Shown piece after piece: positions 34,895-43,996 of a stretch of DNA of 64,000 nucleotides. The notes under the pieces are model-generated. The model worked only from the letters and a program-made list of their open reading frames with translations, made no database searches and was not told where the DNA came from. How positions within the stretch are numbered: the stretch's first letter is position 1; the number at the start of each line of letters is the position of its first letter. This DNA comes from Calditrichota bacterium (GTDB taxonomy: Bacteria > Zhuqueibacterota > Zhuqueibacteria > Zhuqueibacterales > Geothermadaptataceae), in NCBI GenBank assembly GCA_008501765.1, contig QQUE01000018.1, positions 1 to 64,000 of the forward strand, read 5' to 3'. The translations under genes were made by a program, and so were the position numbers.

Positions 34895-35374
34895 ATGAAA
34901 TCTACGTTTTCACCACCCTTTTTTTTCTTAAAAACAACGGGATTACACCCACCGATGGATCTGCTTTTACTGGCGGATCCATCTATAAATCAAATTGAAA
35001 AATATCTCTCAAATGGAGAATGCTTCGTTTTAAAAGAAAATGATGAAACGATCGCCGCTATCGTTTTGCGAAGGACGGGTGAATCAATTTTGGAGATTAT
35101 GAATTTGGCGGTAAAACTGGAATGGCGAGGCAGAGGGATTGGTCAAAATTTGATTCGTGCAGCAATAGAAATTTCTCATGATTCCGGCATGGCTGTGTTG
35201 CAGGTCGGAACTGGCAATTCCAGTCTGGGGCCGTTGGCATTTTATCAAAAATGTGGCTTTCGGATTGCCCGGATTGAACCGAATTATTTTGTGGAGAATT
35301 ATGATCACCCGATTTGGGAAAACAGCATTCAGTGTACCGATAAAATTATTTTGACACAATATGTTAAAAAGTGA
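34895..35374 (+). CDS. GNAT-family N-acetyltransferase
   Basis: 159 residues. The acetyl-CoA-binding motif A is clear: 'MNLAVKLEWRGRGIGQNLIR' (R/QxxGxG/A), with 'FYQKCGFRIARIE' as motif B. The substrate is unknown. It starts 18 bp after the helicase stop, so it is probably co-transcribed; a second ATG at codon 21 could be the real start because the first has a poor site. The stop codon lies inside a 10-bp sequence (AAGTGAAAGC) that is duplicated on the far side of the mobile element that follows. Confidence 0.85.
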   Translation: MKSTFSPPFFFLKTTGLHPPMDLLLLADPSINQIEKYLSNGECFVLKENDETIAAIVLRRTGESILEIMNLAVKLEWRGRGIGQNLIRAAIEISHDSGMAVLQVGTGNSSLGPLAFYQKCGFRIARIEPNYFVENYDHPIWENSIQCTDKIILTQYVKK

Positions 35375-35378
35375 AAGC

Positions 35379-35677
35379 TCTGGCTATTCAATTAACTCAG
35401 CATTTTCAACTTCTTGTAAAAATATAATGTTACCTATATTGCAAAAATTAGCCTTTTCAAAAAGTCTACAAAACTATGCCACCCCTTCGGGGTTTAAATA
35501 TTTGGATTTTCAGTGTTATAATCATGTCATCCCTCCGGGATTAAAAAAATTAATCTGTTTTGTTATGCTGCAAAACCCCGGAGGGGTGCAATGATTATAA
35601 CTCGGTGAACTCAAAAAAACCGGAGAACCCCGGAGGGGTGGCATATTCACCACTGGCTGAGTTAATTGGATAGCCAG
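35379..35677. mobile_element. 299-bp palindromic MITE/REP composite with 10-bp target duplication
   Basis: The terminal inverted repeats CTGGCTATTCAATTAACTCA.. (35380-35401) and their inverse at 35656-35677 match in 21 of 22 bp. The direct repeat AAGTGAAAGC flanks it at 35369-35378 and 35678-35687, as expected of a target duplication. Inside are four REP-like units of the type CACCCCTCCGGGGTT, two in each orientation (near 35480, 35530, 35575 and 35630), which make the whole element foldable. No ORF. It lies just past the acetyltransferase stop codon. Confidence 0.8.
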
Positions 35678-35921
35678 AAGTGAAAGCGTTTAAACGATTC
35701 AATTTTTTCCTTTTAAGCATCTTTTGCTGTAAAAATGCTGTGACTTTGTGTACACTATTAAGCGGATCAACGGCGGGTTGGCACCGTTGATAACCCGGCA
35801 TTCGCATTGATTGACCTGCCCGGAAAGGTCAAAAAAAACGACATTAAAGTGTAAATTTCAGTAGTGATTGAGTACGCTGCTATAACTATAAAACAGGCAA
35901 ATTTGCAGAACAGGAGACCAC

Positions 35922-36284
35922 GTGCCCCGATTAATTGTAAAACCGCAAGTTATAAAAGCAACCGGAAACAAACCCAAACGAATCGAAGAATATTTTGGCC
36001 GGGTCAATTCAAAGACTGAAAAGGTCAGTATTGCCCGCATGGTCAGCCCGGAAGGCTGGGTGGAGCCCGGACAAACGCCGGAATTTGACGAGTACACCGT
36101 TGTTCTGAAAGGCAGTTTGCGTGTGAAATCTAAAGATGGAGAATTTGATGTGTCTGCTGGCCAGGCTGTGATTACAGCAAAAGGGGAGTGGGTGCAATAT
36201 AGCTCGCCAGCACCGGGTGGGTGTGAGTACATCGCTGTTTGCCTGCCGGCATTTTCACCGGACACCGTGCACCGGGATTCTTAA
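35922..36284 (+). CDS. Cupin-domain protein
   Basis: 120 residues from a GTG with CAGGAG upstream. A single cupin barrel: 'WVEPGQTPEFDEYTVVLKGS' and 'FDVSAGQAVITAKGEWVQYS'. The usual His ligands of cupin motif 1 are largely replaced (Gln, Glu, Asp present), so metal binding is uncertain. Such small cupins may be ethanolamine-utilisation-like or sugar-binding proteins. It stands alone after the mobile element; function unknown. Confidence 0.8.
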   Translation: MPRLIVKPQVIKATGNKPKRIEEYFGRVNSKTEKVSIARMVSPEGWVEPGQTPEFDEYTVVLKGSLRVKSKDGEFDVSAGQAVITAKGEWVQYSSPAPGGCEYIAVCLPAFSPDTVHRDS

Positions 36285-36403
36285 CGGGATGGGTTGAAAC
36301 AGGATAACCGGAAGTACGAGAATGCGCGGCAGGCTTGATAATGAGTTTGCCATCCCTAATATGCATTCTTGTGCCAAGACCTTAAAAATCTAAAAACAAA
36401 CTG

Positions 36404-37615
36404 TTATAATGTCATCTGGTCATCTGATACTATCACCTTGTGACCAACATCAGAGGCTGCCACCGCCGGAATAAATACTTTTCTGCTTAGTTCATCGACC
36501 ACCGCACCGGAACCGCTGCAGCGAAAATTGACTTCGACAACAATATCTTCAAATCGATCACGCGTCTGTAAATTGAGCGTAGTAAATCCTGTTGTTTGGG
36601 CAGGAATATTTCCCGGCATAACCAGTGTATCGCCATAAATTTCTTCCGGCAAACGGGCTACAATGGAAAGAAAATCGATGTCGTATTCGCCACTGTTGCC
36701 AATTAGCAGATTCACCGGCAACTCCTTGGGAAATAGTAAAGCGTGCTCGATCGAAAGTGCTGTGGGCAAATCCGTACGCATAAAAATTGGCGAGAATTCA
36801 GGTTGTTCGTGTTGAAAGTGCCCTTGTGTTGTGAATTCTTCCCCGGGATTGATTTCTCGACCACTCCAAAGCGCCACCACCGCTAAATCATAAAGTACGG
36901 TGATGGCCGTTTTATTAATTGCGATTAAAATATCGTCATTTACTTCCGGCCAGTTTACGCTGGTGATCAAATCTGGCAAAGGTTCGGCAAACTGATATGA
37001 AGCTCCCAAACCTCGCGGTTCATCCGGTCGCTCCCAAACTTCAAAGCCATCCAGATTTGAAATAGTTGCGTATCCATCACTGTATTTTCCGAGTGCGGCA
37101 TCAAAAACAAATCCAACACCCAAATTATGAGCGACGCTGTCGCGGTTTTCGATATGCCAGAGAAAATGAAAACTGGCATCACTTGTGTCTTGCGTTATGG
37201 AAAATTTGAATTTGAGCACGCCCGGTTTTTGCAAAGTGAGCGAAAGAGTGTTTTCCTCGACGAGCGGAACGGTCTGATAGGAATCTTCGAAAAATTGATC
37301 CAACCGGTACCAGGCGCCGTCGAAAAATAGCAGCGGATACGATGTGAGCGCATAGGGATGCCCGAAAGTGATATCACATTTGTCGTCGAGAAATCCACCG
37401 CTTAAACCAGCCGCCGTGCCCAGGGTGAAATAACCGCCCGGCAGCATGCTCGCTTCACCGGTGGAATTTTTCAGCATCGGTTGGAAACTTTGAATTTGTT
37501 GATTTTTGAATTTGTGCATGGTGTTTGGTAGATTTACATCGAACTTTGATTTGTCGTGGGAATAGCTGGAAGATATAGCTATAGCCATGAGAACGAAGGT
37601 GAGGGTACTTCGCAT
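36404..37615 (-). CDS. Secreted protein of unknown function
   Basis: 403 residues from the ATG at 37615 with GAGGAG upstream; the frame continues upstream but without a signal. Signal peptide 1-20 ('ISSSYS'). Beta-rich: 'HFLWHIENRDSVAHNLGVGF' and 'NLLIGNSGEYDIDFLSIVAR' suggest two beta-sandwich domains. No catalytic motif or T9SS tag. Sequence such as 'GHPYALTSYPLLFFDGAWYR' resembles no family I can name. Probably periplasmic or surface-exposed. Confidence 0.7.
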   Translation of the reverse strand: MRSTLTFVLMAIAISSSYSHDKSKFDVNLPNTMHKFKNQQIQSFQPMLKNSTGEASMLPGGYFTLGTAAGLSGGFLDDKCDITFGHPYALTSYPLLFFDGAWYRLDQFFEDSYQTVPLVEENTLSLTLQKPGVLKFKFSITQDTSDASFHFLWHIENRDSVAHNLGVGFVFDAALGKYSDGYATISNLDGFEVWERPDEPRGLGASYQFAEPLPDLITSVNWPEVNDDILIAINKTAITVLYDLAVVALWSGREINPGEEFTTQGHFQHEQPEFSPIFMRTDLPTALSIEHALLFPKELPVNLLIGNSGEYDIDFLSIVARLPEEIYGDTLVMPGNIPAQTTGFTTLNLQTRDRFEDIVVEVNFRCSGSGAVVDELSRKVFIPAVAASDVGHKVIVSDDQMTL

Positions 37616-37993
37616 GGCAAACTCCTCATTTGAGTGTAGAAACTGGCAAAATGCCAAATCCGGGAATTTATAATGTGCATTTTGAACAATGATAGAATAG
37701 TTCGACCCAATTACCAACAGAGACGGTGAGTGATGAAACCGATGGCAAACATCAGTCCTTTTTTTTAAACGCAAATATTTCAGGCAGAGTAAGAGCGATG
37801 GGTGAAGGGAGAAAATCAAATATTGAATTGGCATTCAAATTTTTGAAATACATTATGGTGGGGGATCACCGGTAACATGGTTTTCCGGTGAATAATTCTG
37901 ATAAGATGAATTTGGGGATATTCCGAAATCTGTACTCTTCGATTTGTCCCGCTTACATTGCAAATGGGACATTCAAAATGCAACGAAGTTATT
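37616..37993. other. Upstream region of the secreted-protein gene
   Basis: About 380 bp upstream of the gene at 36404-37615, before the second MITE copy. The ORF frame read through here lacks codon-level support. No RNA gene or repeat seen. It probably holds the promoter for the minus-strand gene. Confidence 0.4.
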
Positions 37994-38160
37994 TAACGTG
38001 AGTTCGATGTAAGCTGTAACATTCTTTACCAAGCATAATTTAAATAGAGCGAAGGCGTCTCGCCGAGCGTTTCGTGGGTTATCCTCGGCGGGACGCCTTC
38101 GGACTATATTCTATAATTAATTCGATTTGTCCCAATTCTTCTTATATCGAACTCACGTTA
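37994..38160. mobile_element. 167-bp MITE, copy 2
   Basis: Same 167-bp element as at 29962-30128, in the same orientation, differing at about five positions. Terminal TA dinucleotides are again present. It begins one base after the stop codon of the minus-strand gene ending at 38162, so insertion is next to the coding end but does not alter the protein. The near-identity of the two copies points to recent movement or active homogenisation. Confidence 0.85.
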
Positions 38161-38161
38161 T

Positions 38162-40474
38162 TTAATACAAAACCAGATTCCGGTCCTTTGAAGTGCTTTC
38201 GCCGCTATTCATATCCTGTATTCTGATCGTCAGTTTATATTGCCCGGGGTCGACGGACTGGGCGGCAAGTGCAAGATGTTCAATGGCTTCGGTAGTTGTT
38301 CCTTCTCGCATATTGGTCAGCGAGATAGAAGATTTCTTGCCGACACCGAATAAGGAGAAGAATTTCGCAATCGCCGATTTTTTGGACTTCATTAACTTTA
38401 GTTTATGGGTCACTTCAAAACGGGTCTTTCCTGCGCTATCTTTTTTTAAATTATAGACTTCAAAGTAAGTGTGAAATGGTTTTAATTGTGAAAATCGGCC
38501 AGTCGGATTAACTAAAATATCGAGGTCTTTCCGGGTGAATTTGGAGTCTTTTGCCGGTTGAATATTGTATGCCAGGTGAATATCGCTTATCATCAGAGCA
38601 GCACTTGAATAGTCGGCAACCTTGTAATCAAATTTAAATCCGCCCAAAAGAGGAGTTTGTTGTGGTTTCGCGTGCAGCGCAATGTGGAAATCATCCGGTT
38701 CGATTGAAAATCGAAATGCATTAATAATCAAAATGCGCGGATCCACAGGATTTTTTGGAATGAGAAGTTCGGAATAAAGTTGGTCTTTTTTTACTGCATC
38801 CCAGGCGGAATTATGCAGTGACAAACCCTGGTTTAAGAAAATTATTTCTCTTCCACCTGCATGTTTTTGAACCTGTTGTAACGGAAGACCGTAAAAAATT
38901 TCTACTCTTGTTTTGTTGTCATTATCACGAAATGTCGAAATGCTGTAATCGAGGGCAAGGGGTTTTATTTGCTCCGTCCACGTGTGTCTGTCAGTCGTAA
39001 AGGCTTCGTTGACCGAGATTTTACTTTCATGAATTAATTCCGATTCGATGGATAACTGTTCCACTTTTGGTGCGTTCAGCATGCGGTAATAATCGGTGTC
39101 CCAGTCCATGCGGTCTCGTAACATCGCTTCATCGGTGAGAATGGGTGTCAAACGCCAATTGTCCGGCAAGGCGGTTTTATCCACCATAAAATGAAAGGTC
39201 AACTCTGGCATGGCACCGTGCGCATAATAGCGCCATGAATCGTTGGGCGTCGACGATTCGGCGATGGTTATGACGCGATCATCGGGTTCACCGTGGCGAA
39301 TAAAAACGAAGCCTTTATCATTAAATTCCTTGTTTAATTTATAGGGCGCCGGAAAATTGAGCTGGTTCAGCTTGTCGGGATTATTGGAATGGTTGCGTAC
39401 ACCAAGATACTCAAAATCTTTTTCCGCCTTGGCATAGCGCCGCAAATGTTCCAACAAACGCACATTGAGTTGGGCGGCCGGTGTCGGGTCGCGAAGCAGC
39501 CAGATTTTCTCAAATAACGAAATAAACTCCTCAGGTTCTGACAGAGCGCTGTAGCGGTTGAGCTCGTCCTCAGTAAAAATATACTTCACCCGCTCGAAAT
39601 GGCAGTGCGCATCAATTTTTGATTTTATGTTCTGGATTCCACGCCAGTAAAATTGTTGCGCTTCGAAAGATTTGTTGAGTTCCTTATTGATCAGCGCCAG
39701 AGAAAAATATATTGGGATTGGGCTCATTTTCAGGTTTGGTTGCAAAAGTTTTAGCAAAGCGTTTTGTGCCTCTTCGAATTGGCCTGACCGCCGCCACTTT
39801 TCAGCGAGAAAGTAGCGTGCATGCTCGCGCTGATTGTTCTTTTCAAGCCAGCGCTCGGTTTCGTCGTTATTTTTGTTCCTGATTAATTGATGATAATGGC
39901 GAAAAATACCCAGTGAGGTGGATACTTGCTGTGGATGGATTTGCAGTTGCCGGTGCGCCAAATCTATTGCTTCTTTGAACTTTTCACGATGGCTTTCCAA
40001 TATTGAATACTGATAAATCACGTCTTTAAAAAGTGAATCTTGCTGAATAATCCACTGAAATTCTTTTTCGGCTTTCTTCCATTCCAGCAAGCGGTTCAGG
40101 CCAGGAGCCATTTGTATGAAACGTGCTTTTCCGATCCCGTCTTCCCGCAAACAGATGGCACGATAATAATGGGCCGTAAGATTTTCCGGTTCCAGTTTTA
40201 ATATTTGGTTGAATTTATCTTCAGCAGTTTCCCAGTTTTCGAGTCGCATTTCGAGCTTGCCAAATCCTTCGAGGGCCTCTGTCGATTTGTTGTAGATTTT
40301 CAGGGATTTCTTAAATGCTGCACGCGCCGCTTTGTAATCTTTCTTCTCAATGTGGTCATAAGCCTGTGCGATTTGGGCTTCGATTTTTGTTCTTTGTTTT
40401 TGTGCGAAAGCACCTGGCGAACAAAGATGAACAACCAAAAATAAACAAATAAAATACCCAACTCGAATTTGCAT
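38162..40474 (-). CDS. Exported TPR protein with GWxTD-like domain
   Basis: 770 residues. Signal peptide 1-24 ('PGAFAQ'). Tetratricopeptide repeats occupy about 28-330 ('KKDYKAARAAFKKSLKIYNK', 'NWETAEDKFNQILKLEPENL'). From about 335 a GWxTD-type domain: 'IWLLRDPTPAAQLNVRLLEH', 'GFVFIRHGEPDDRV' and 'SWRYYAHGAMPELTFHFMVD'. GWxTD proteins occur in Bacteroidota and Acidobacteriota; their function is unknown. The last about 300 residues are beta-rich. No T9SS tag. Stop lies one base from the second MITE. Confidence 0.78.
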   Translation of the reverse strand: MQIRVGYFICLFLVVHLCSPGAFAQKQRTKIEAQIAQAYDHIEKKDYKAARAAFKKSLKIYNKSTEALEGFGKLEMRLENWETAEDKFNQILKLEPENLTAHYYRAICLREDGIGKARFIQMAPGLNRLLEWKKAEKEFQWIIQQDSLFKDVIYQYSILESHREKFKEAIDLAHRQLQIHPQQVSTSLGIFRHYHQLIRNKNNDETERWLEKNNQREHARYFLAEKWRRSGQFEEAQNALLKLLQPNLKMSPIPIYFSLALINKELNKSFEAQQFYWRGIQNIKSKIDAHCHFERVKYIFTEDELNRYSALSEPEEFISLFEKIWLLRDPTPAAQLNVRLLEHLRRYAKAEKDFEYLGVRNHSNNPDKLNQLNFPAPYKLNKEFNDKGFVFIRHGEPDDRVITIAESSTPNDSWRYYAHGAMPELTFHFMVDKTALPDNWRLTPILTDEAMLRDRMDWDTDYYRMLNAPKVEQLSIESELIHESKISVNEAFTTDRHTWTEQIKPLALDYSISTFRDNDNKTRVEIFYGLPLQQVQKHAGGREIIFLNQGLSLHNSAWDAVKKDQLYSELLIPKNPVDPRILIINAFRFSIEPDDFHIALHAKPQQTPLLGGFKFDYKVADYSSAALMISDIHLAYNIQPAKDSKFTRKDLDILVNPTGRFSQLKPFHTYFEVYNLKKDSAGKTRFEVTHKLKLMKSKKSAIAKFFSLFGVGKKSSISLTNMREGTTTEAIEHLALAAQSVDPGQYKLTIRIQDMNSGESTSKDRNLVLY

Positions 40475-41075
40475 TTTACGACCTTTTATTGGCTTGATTT
40501 AATATTCGTATCACTACTTTAAATTATAATGACAGAGTGGAGTGAATAAAGTTCAAATAAATAAAAAAGGAAAATTATGACACGAACGATAACAAGTTTA
40601 TAGGATTCCTTCCAACAATTAAAGCATAGAGATTTACCCGGTGAAAGGCAACTGAATTCCAACTAAACTATAAAGTTCACCATGTCCAATTTTGCTTGAG
40701 GCGCTCAATTATAGTGATCAAAATCGAGGGTGGCTCCGATGTGTTTTTTCTGCAAAAAACCGGCAATTTGCAGGAGAATATTTGTTGACAAACAACGCAA
40801 ATATCATTATTATTGACTTTTATATCCCGAATGAATTTTCTTCATTTTTTAACCGCATCCGGTAATTAAAAGGGATATTGAATAATCGCGAGTTTAGCAT
40901 AAAATATTTTTCCACCCATACAGCAACTCAAACAGTGTTCCCACAGCAATGGAACAAGGGCCGGTCTCTGCAAGTAACATGCGATGGCGGTTTCTCAACT
41001 AAGTAAACAACCCTGCTGACTCTCGATTTGAACGCGCGAAAAACTAAATTTATATCAAGGAAATTCAGGCAACGA
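40475..41075. other. Intergenic region between divergent genes
   Basis: 600 bp between the TPR/GWxTD gene and porX. It holds the sigma70-like promoter noted at 40785. Otherwise AT-rich, with no ORF or RNA gene I can support. Confidence 0.45.
40785..40813 (+). promoter_or_regulatory. Sigma70-like promoter upstream of porX
   Basis: TTGACA (40785-40790), a 17-bp spacer, TATTAT (40808-40813). It points at porX about 260 bp downstream and would drive the porX-tsaE-tsaB operon with a long leader. The box match is good, but use of this consensus in this organism is assumed. Confidence 0.4.
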
Positions 41076-42638
41076 ATGACCAATTCACGAAATAGCATAC
41101 TTTGGGTCGATGATGAAATCGAAATGCTGCGACCACACATTTTATTTTTGGAAGAAAAGGGATTTGCGGTTACGCCGGTCACCAATGCGGCTGATGCAAT
41201 CAATTTGATTTCTGAACAGAATTTTGATCTCGTCCTTTTGGATGAGCAAATGGCTGGAATGGATGGACTTACAGCATTGCAGGAAATGAAAGATATCAAT
41301 CCGGCGCTGCCAATTGTGATGGTTACAAAAAGTGAAGAAGAGAGCCTGATGGAAGATGCCATCGCGGCGCGCATCGATGATTATCTTACCAAGCCGGTAA
41401 ATCCAAGTCAAATTTTGCTCATCTGCAAGAAAATACTTGAGAAGAAACAAATTACCAGCGATAAATTCTCCCGTGACTATGCATTTGAATTTTCTCAGCT
41501 TAGCCGCCAGTTGCTCGAGCCGATGAACTGGAATGACTGGGTTGAAGTGGCTATTAAAATGGCAAACTGGGACATTGAGCTCGATCGACACGATGAATTG
41601 GGATTGCATCAGACGTTGGCCGACCAACGCCGCGAATGCAATGCCGAGTTTGGCCGTTTTATCGAAAATAACTATGTCCATTGGTTGCAAGGGATTGATA
41701 GCCCGCCGCTTTCGGTCGACCTGATTCCGAACTTCGTTTTACCGAAAATTAAAACCGGTAAAAATATCGTTTTTTTGGTTATCGATAATTTACGCCTGGA
41801 CCAGTGGATGGTTATCGAGCCGTTGTTGTATGACTATTTTAATATCCAAAAAGATTACTACTGCTCGATTTTGCCAACGGCAACGCCGTATTCCCGTAAC
41901 GCGATTTTCTCCGGATTGTATCCACTGGAAATCCAACAGCAATACCCGCAATTTTGGGCTGATAAAGATGATGAAAACAGCTTGAACCGCTTCGAGAAAG
42001 AATTGCTCGACGCGCTGTTGCAACGGGAAAATATTTCTCTGGAAAATGGTTCCAGATATGTCAAGATTCTCGACGCAAACGAAGCCAAAAATACTGAGAA
42101 AAATATCCCCTCGCTCGCAAAGCTTTCACTTTTTTCGCTGGTGGTCAATTTTGTCGATATTTTAGCCCACGGCCGGAGTGACTCAAAAATTCTGCGTGAA
42201 ATCATCCCTGATGAATCTGCGTACCGTTCACTAACGCAATCGTGGTTTACGCACTCGTTTGTATTTCGTATTCTCAAAGAACTGGCAAACCGTGGTAATA
42301 CGGTTGTTCTAACGACTGATCACGGCTCTTTGCGTGGCATGCGGGGAACGAAAGTTATTGCGGACCGGCATACGAGCACCAATCTGCGTTATAAATTTGG
42401 CCGCAATTTAAAAGCCGATAAAAAATATGCTATCGTCGTCAAAGAACCGGAAAAATTCAAGCTTCCGAGCCCGGGAATCAATACAAACTATCTGTTTGCA
42501 AAAGAAGATTATTATTTTGTTTATCCGACTAATTACCATCATTATTTAAATTATTATAAAGATAGTTTGCAGCACGGTGGCATTTCCATCGAGGAAATGA
42601 TTTTGCCAATTGTCACACTCGAGCCTAAAAATGCCTGA
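41076..42638 (+). CDS. porX: PorX-type response regulator with PglZ phosphatase domain
   Basis: 520 residues from the ATG at 41076. The receiver domain (about 5-125) has the acidic pair Asp12-Asp13, the phosphoacceptor Asp56 ('DLVLLDEQM') and 'YLTKPVNPS' with the conserved Lys. The rest is an alkaline-phosphatase-fold PglZ domain: 'VFLVIDNLRLDQW', 'ILPTATPYSRNAIFSGLYP' with the Thr nucleophile, 'LTTDHGSLRG' metal ligands. PorX, with histidine kinase PorY, regulates T9SS genes and hydrolyses nucleotide-type substrates. It fits the five T9SS-tagged proteins here. It overlaps tsaE by 8 bp. PorY is not in the window. Confidence 0.9.
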   Translation: MTNSRNSILWVDDEIEMLRPHILFLEEKGFAVTPVTNAADAINLISEQNFDLVLLDEQMAGMDGLTALQEMKDINPALPIVMVTKSEEESLMEDAIAARIDDYLTKPVNPSQILLICKKILEKKQITSDKFSRDYAFEFSQLSRQLLEPMNWNDWVEVAIKMANWDIELDRHDELGLHQTLADQRRECNAEFGRFIENNYVHWLQGIDSPPLSVDLIPNFVLPKIKTGKNIVFLVIDNLRLDQWMVIEPLLYDYFNIQKDYYCSILPTATPYSRNAIFSGLYPLEIQQQYPQFWADKDDENSLNRFEKELLDALLQRENISLENGSRYVKILDANEAKNTEKNIPSLAKLSLFSLVVNFVDILAHGRSDSKILREIIPDESAYRSLTQSWFTHSFVFRILKELANRGNTVVLTTDHGSLRGMRGTKVIADRHTSTNLRYKFGRNLKADKKYAIVVKEPEKFKLPSPGINTNYLFAKEDYYFVYPTNYHHYLNYYKDSLQHGGISIEEMILPIVTLEPKNA

Positions 42639-43104
42639 GATTCGTGCGGATAATAATTTTCAACGCGGCGTTGAGCACAAATTCGAAGTGAAAAATGAGA
42701 ATGAAACCAACGCGGTCGCCAGCGAGTTCATCCTGAATTTAAAGCCGGGAGATACCGTTGCGCTTTTCGGCGATCTCGGTGCCGGCAAAACTGCCATGGT
42801 TCGTGCGATGTCACGATCATTAGGGTATAACGGTTTCGTCAACAGCCCGACATTTACCCTGTTGAATATTTATCCGACGATCGATTTTGAGATTTATCAT
42901 TTTGATTTTTATCGCATTGAATTTGAGGAAGAAGCCTCGGGCATCGGTTTTGAAGAATATGTGGAAAATGACGGAATTTGTTTTATTGAATGGCCTGAAA
43001 AAGTAAGTCATTTGCTTCCAAAAGAACGTTACGAAATTCATTTATCCGTACCTGATTATATCAATAATCCAGAAGCGCGGACGATAAGAATATCGAAAAA
43101 TTGA
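42631..43104 (+). CDS. tsaE: tRNA threonylcarbamoyladenosine biosynthesis ATPase TsaE
   Basis: 157 residues from the ATG at 42631, which overlaps the porX stop (translational coupling likely). P-loop 'LFGDLGAGKTAMVRAMSRSL' near 45-60, 'SPTFTLLNIY' and 'HFDFYRIE' are characteristic of TsaE. It powers TsaBD-mediated formation of t6A37 in ANN-decoding tRNAs. The tsaE-tsaB neighbours support this, and porX beside tsaE is a familiar arrangement in Bacteroidota. Confidence 0.93.
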   Translation: MPEIRADNNFQRGVEHKFEVKNENETNAVASEFILNLKPGDTVALFGDLGAGKTAMVRAMSRSLGYNGFVNSPTFTLLNIYPTIDFEIYHFDFYRIEFEEEASGIGFEEYVENDGICFIEWPEKVSHLLPKERYEIHLSVPDYINNPEARTIRISKN

Positions 43105-43110
43105 GCTGAA

Positions 43111-43782
43111 ATGACCGTATTGGGAATAGAAACTTCGACTGCAACATGTGCCGTTGCCTTGGTTAAAGACGGGCGGCTGCTGGCTGAATACCGCCATCAA
43201 CAAGCAAAAATGCACGCCGAAATCATTCCCGCACTGGTCGAAAATTTGTTTAAAACGACTGCTTTAACTTTTTCAGATTTAGACGGCGTAGGCGTTTCCT
43301 CCGGGCCGGGAAGTTACACAGGTCTGCGCATTGGCATGTCGTTGGCAAAAGGCCTGGCATTCGCGCGACAAATTCCGATCGCCGGCATTCCTACTGTGGA
43401 AGCCATAGCGTTTGGATTGATCTCAGCATTTAGCCCGCTTATAATTGCAATGCCGTCGCGCAAGGGGGAAATTTATGCCGGTGCATTCGTGGCTGAAAAT
43501 GAGAGGGCGCAATTTGTAAAACCGGTAGAGGCGGTGCTCATTGCAGAATTTCCCGATTGGGCTGAGAACATCCAAACCGTGGCCGGACCGGGAATTACGG
43601 CGCTGGAAACAGCAGGAATTACCGGATTTAACTATCTTCCCGAACGCCTTTGGCAAATTGGCGCTCTGAATACCGGGTTATTGGCTGCAGAAAAATTTGC
43701 AGTTGGACAAGCTGATGATTTGCATTCATTGGAACCCAATTATATTAAGCCCTTTTATACCACCGCTAAAAAAGTGGGATAG
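43111..43782 (+). CDS. tsaB: tRNA threonylcarbamoyladenosine biosynthesis protein TsaB
   Basis: 223 residues, ASKHA fold without its own catalysis. 'VLGIETSTATCAVALVKDGR' at the start, 'HAEIIPALVENL', 'GVGVSSGPGSYTGLRIGMSL' are the family signature. Scaffold partner of TsaD and TsaE in t6A synthesis. It starts 6 bp after tsaE, so the two are co-translated in practice. Last gene of the porX-tsaE-tsaB group; 214 bp then separates it from accD. Confidence 0.92.
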   Translation: MTVLGIETSTATCAVALVKDGRLLAEYRHQQAKMHAEIIPALVENLFKTTALTFSDLDGVGVSSGPGSYTGLRIGMSLAKGLAFARQIPIAGIPTVEAIAFGLISAFSPLIIAMPSRKGEIYAGAFVAENERAQFVKPVEAVLIAEFPDWAENIQTVAGPGITALETAGITGFNYLPERLWQIGALNTGLLAAEKFAVGQADDLHSLEPNYIKPFYTTAKKVG

Positions 43783-43996
43783 TTCAAAGGATCAGACTTG
43801 AAACCAATATGAATCTGCGGCGACAATAAATTGCACATGTGTTGGGAATAGTGTATATTCGACGCGGTAAAATAAATGAAAAATTTGAATATTTGCCTTA
43901 TTTGTTAAGTGAAATAGTTCCGGATTTATTGGACTGATCCGTTGGATTGCAGATTTAAAGTGTAAATAAAGTACGATCTAAATAGAGGATAAAATA

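Noticed and set aside
35361-35594. 77-residue plus-strand ORF across the 299-bp element
   Set aside because: It consists of the inverted repeat and its REP units; no codon bias, no ribosome site.
41018-41045. tRNA-like T-loop sequence GTTCAAATC on the minus strand
   Set aside because: The flanking sequence does not form the acceptor or anticodon arms; only the motif itself matches.
40928-41374. Minus-strand ORF over the start of porX
   Set aside because: It overlaps the receiver domain of porX in antisense, and its protein is low-complexity without family features. Treated as a shadow.
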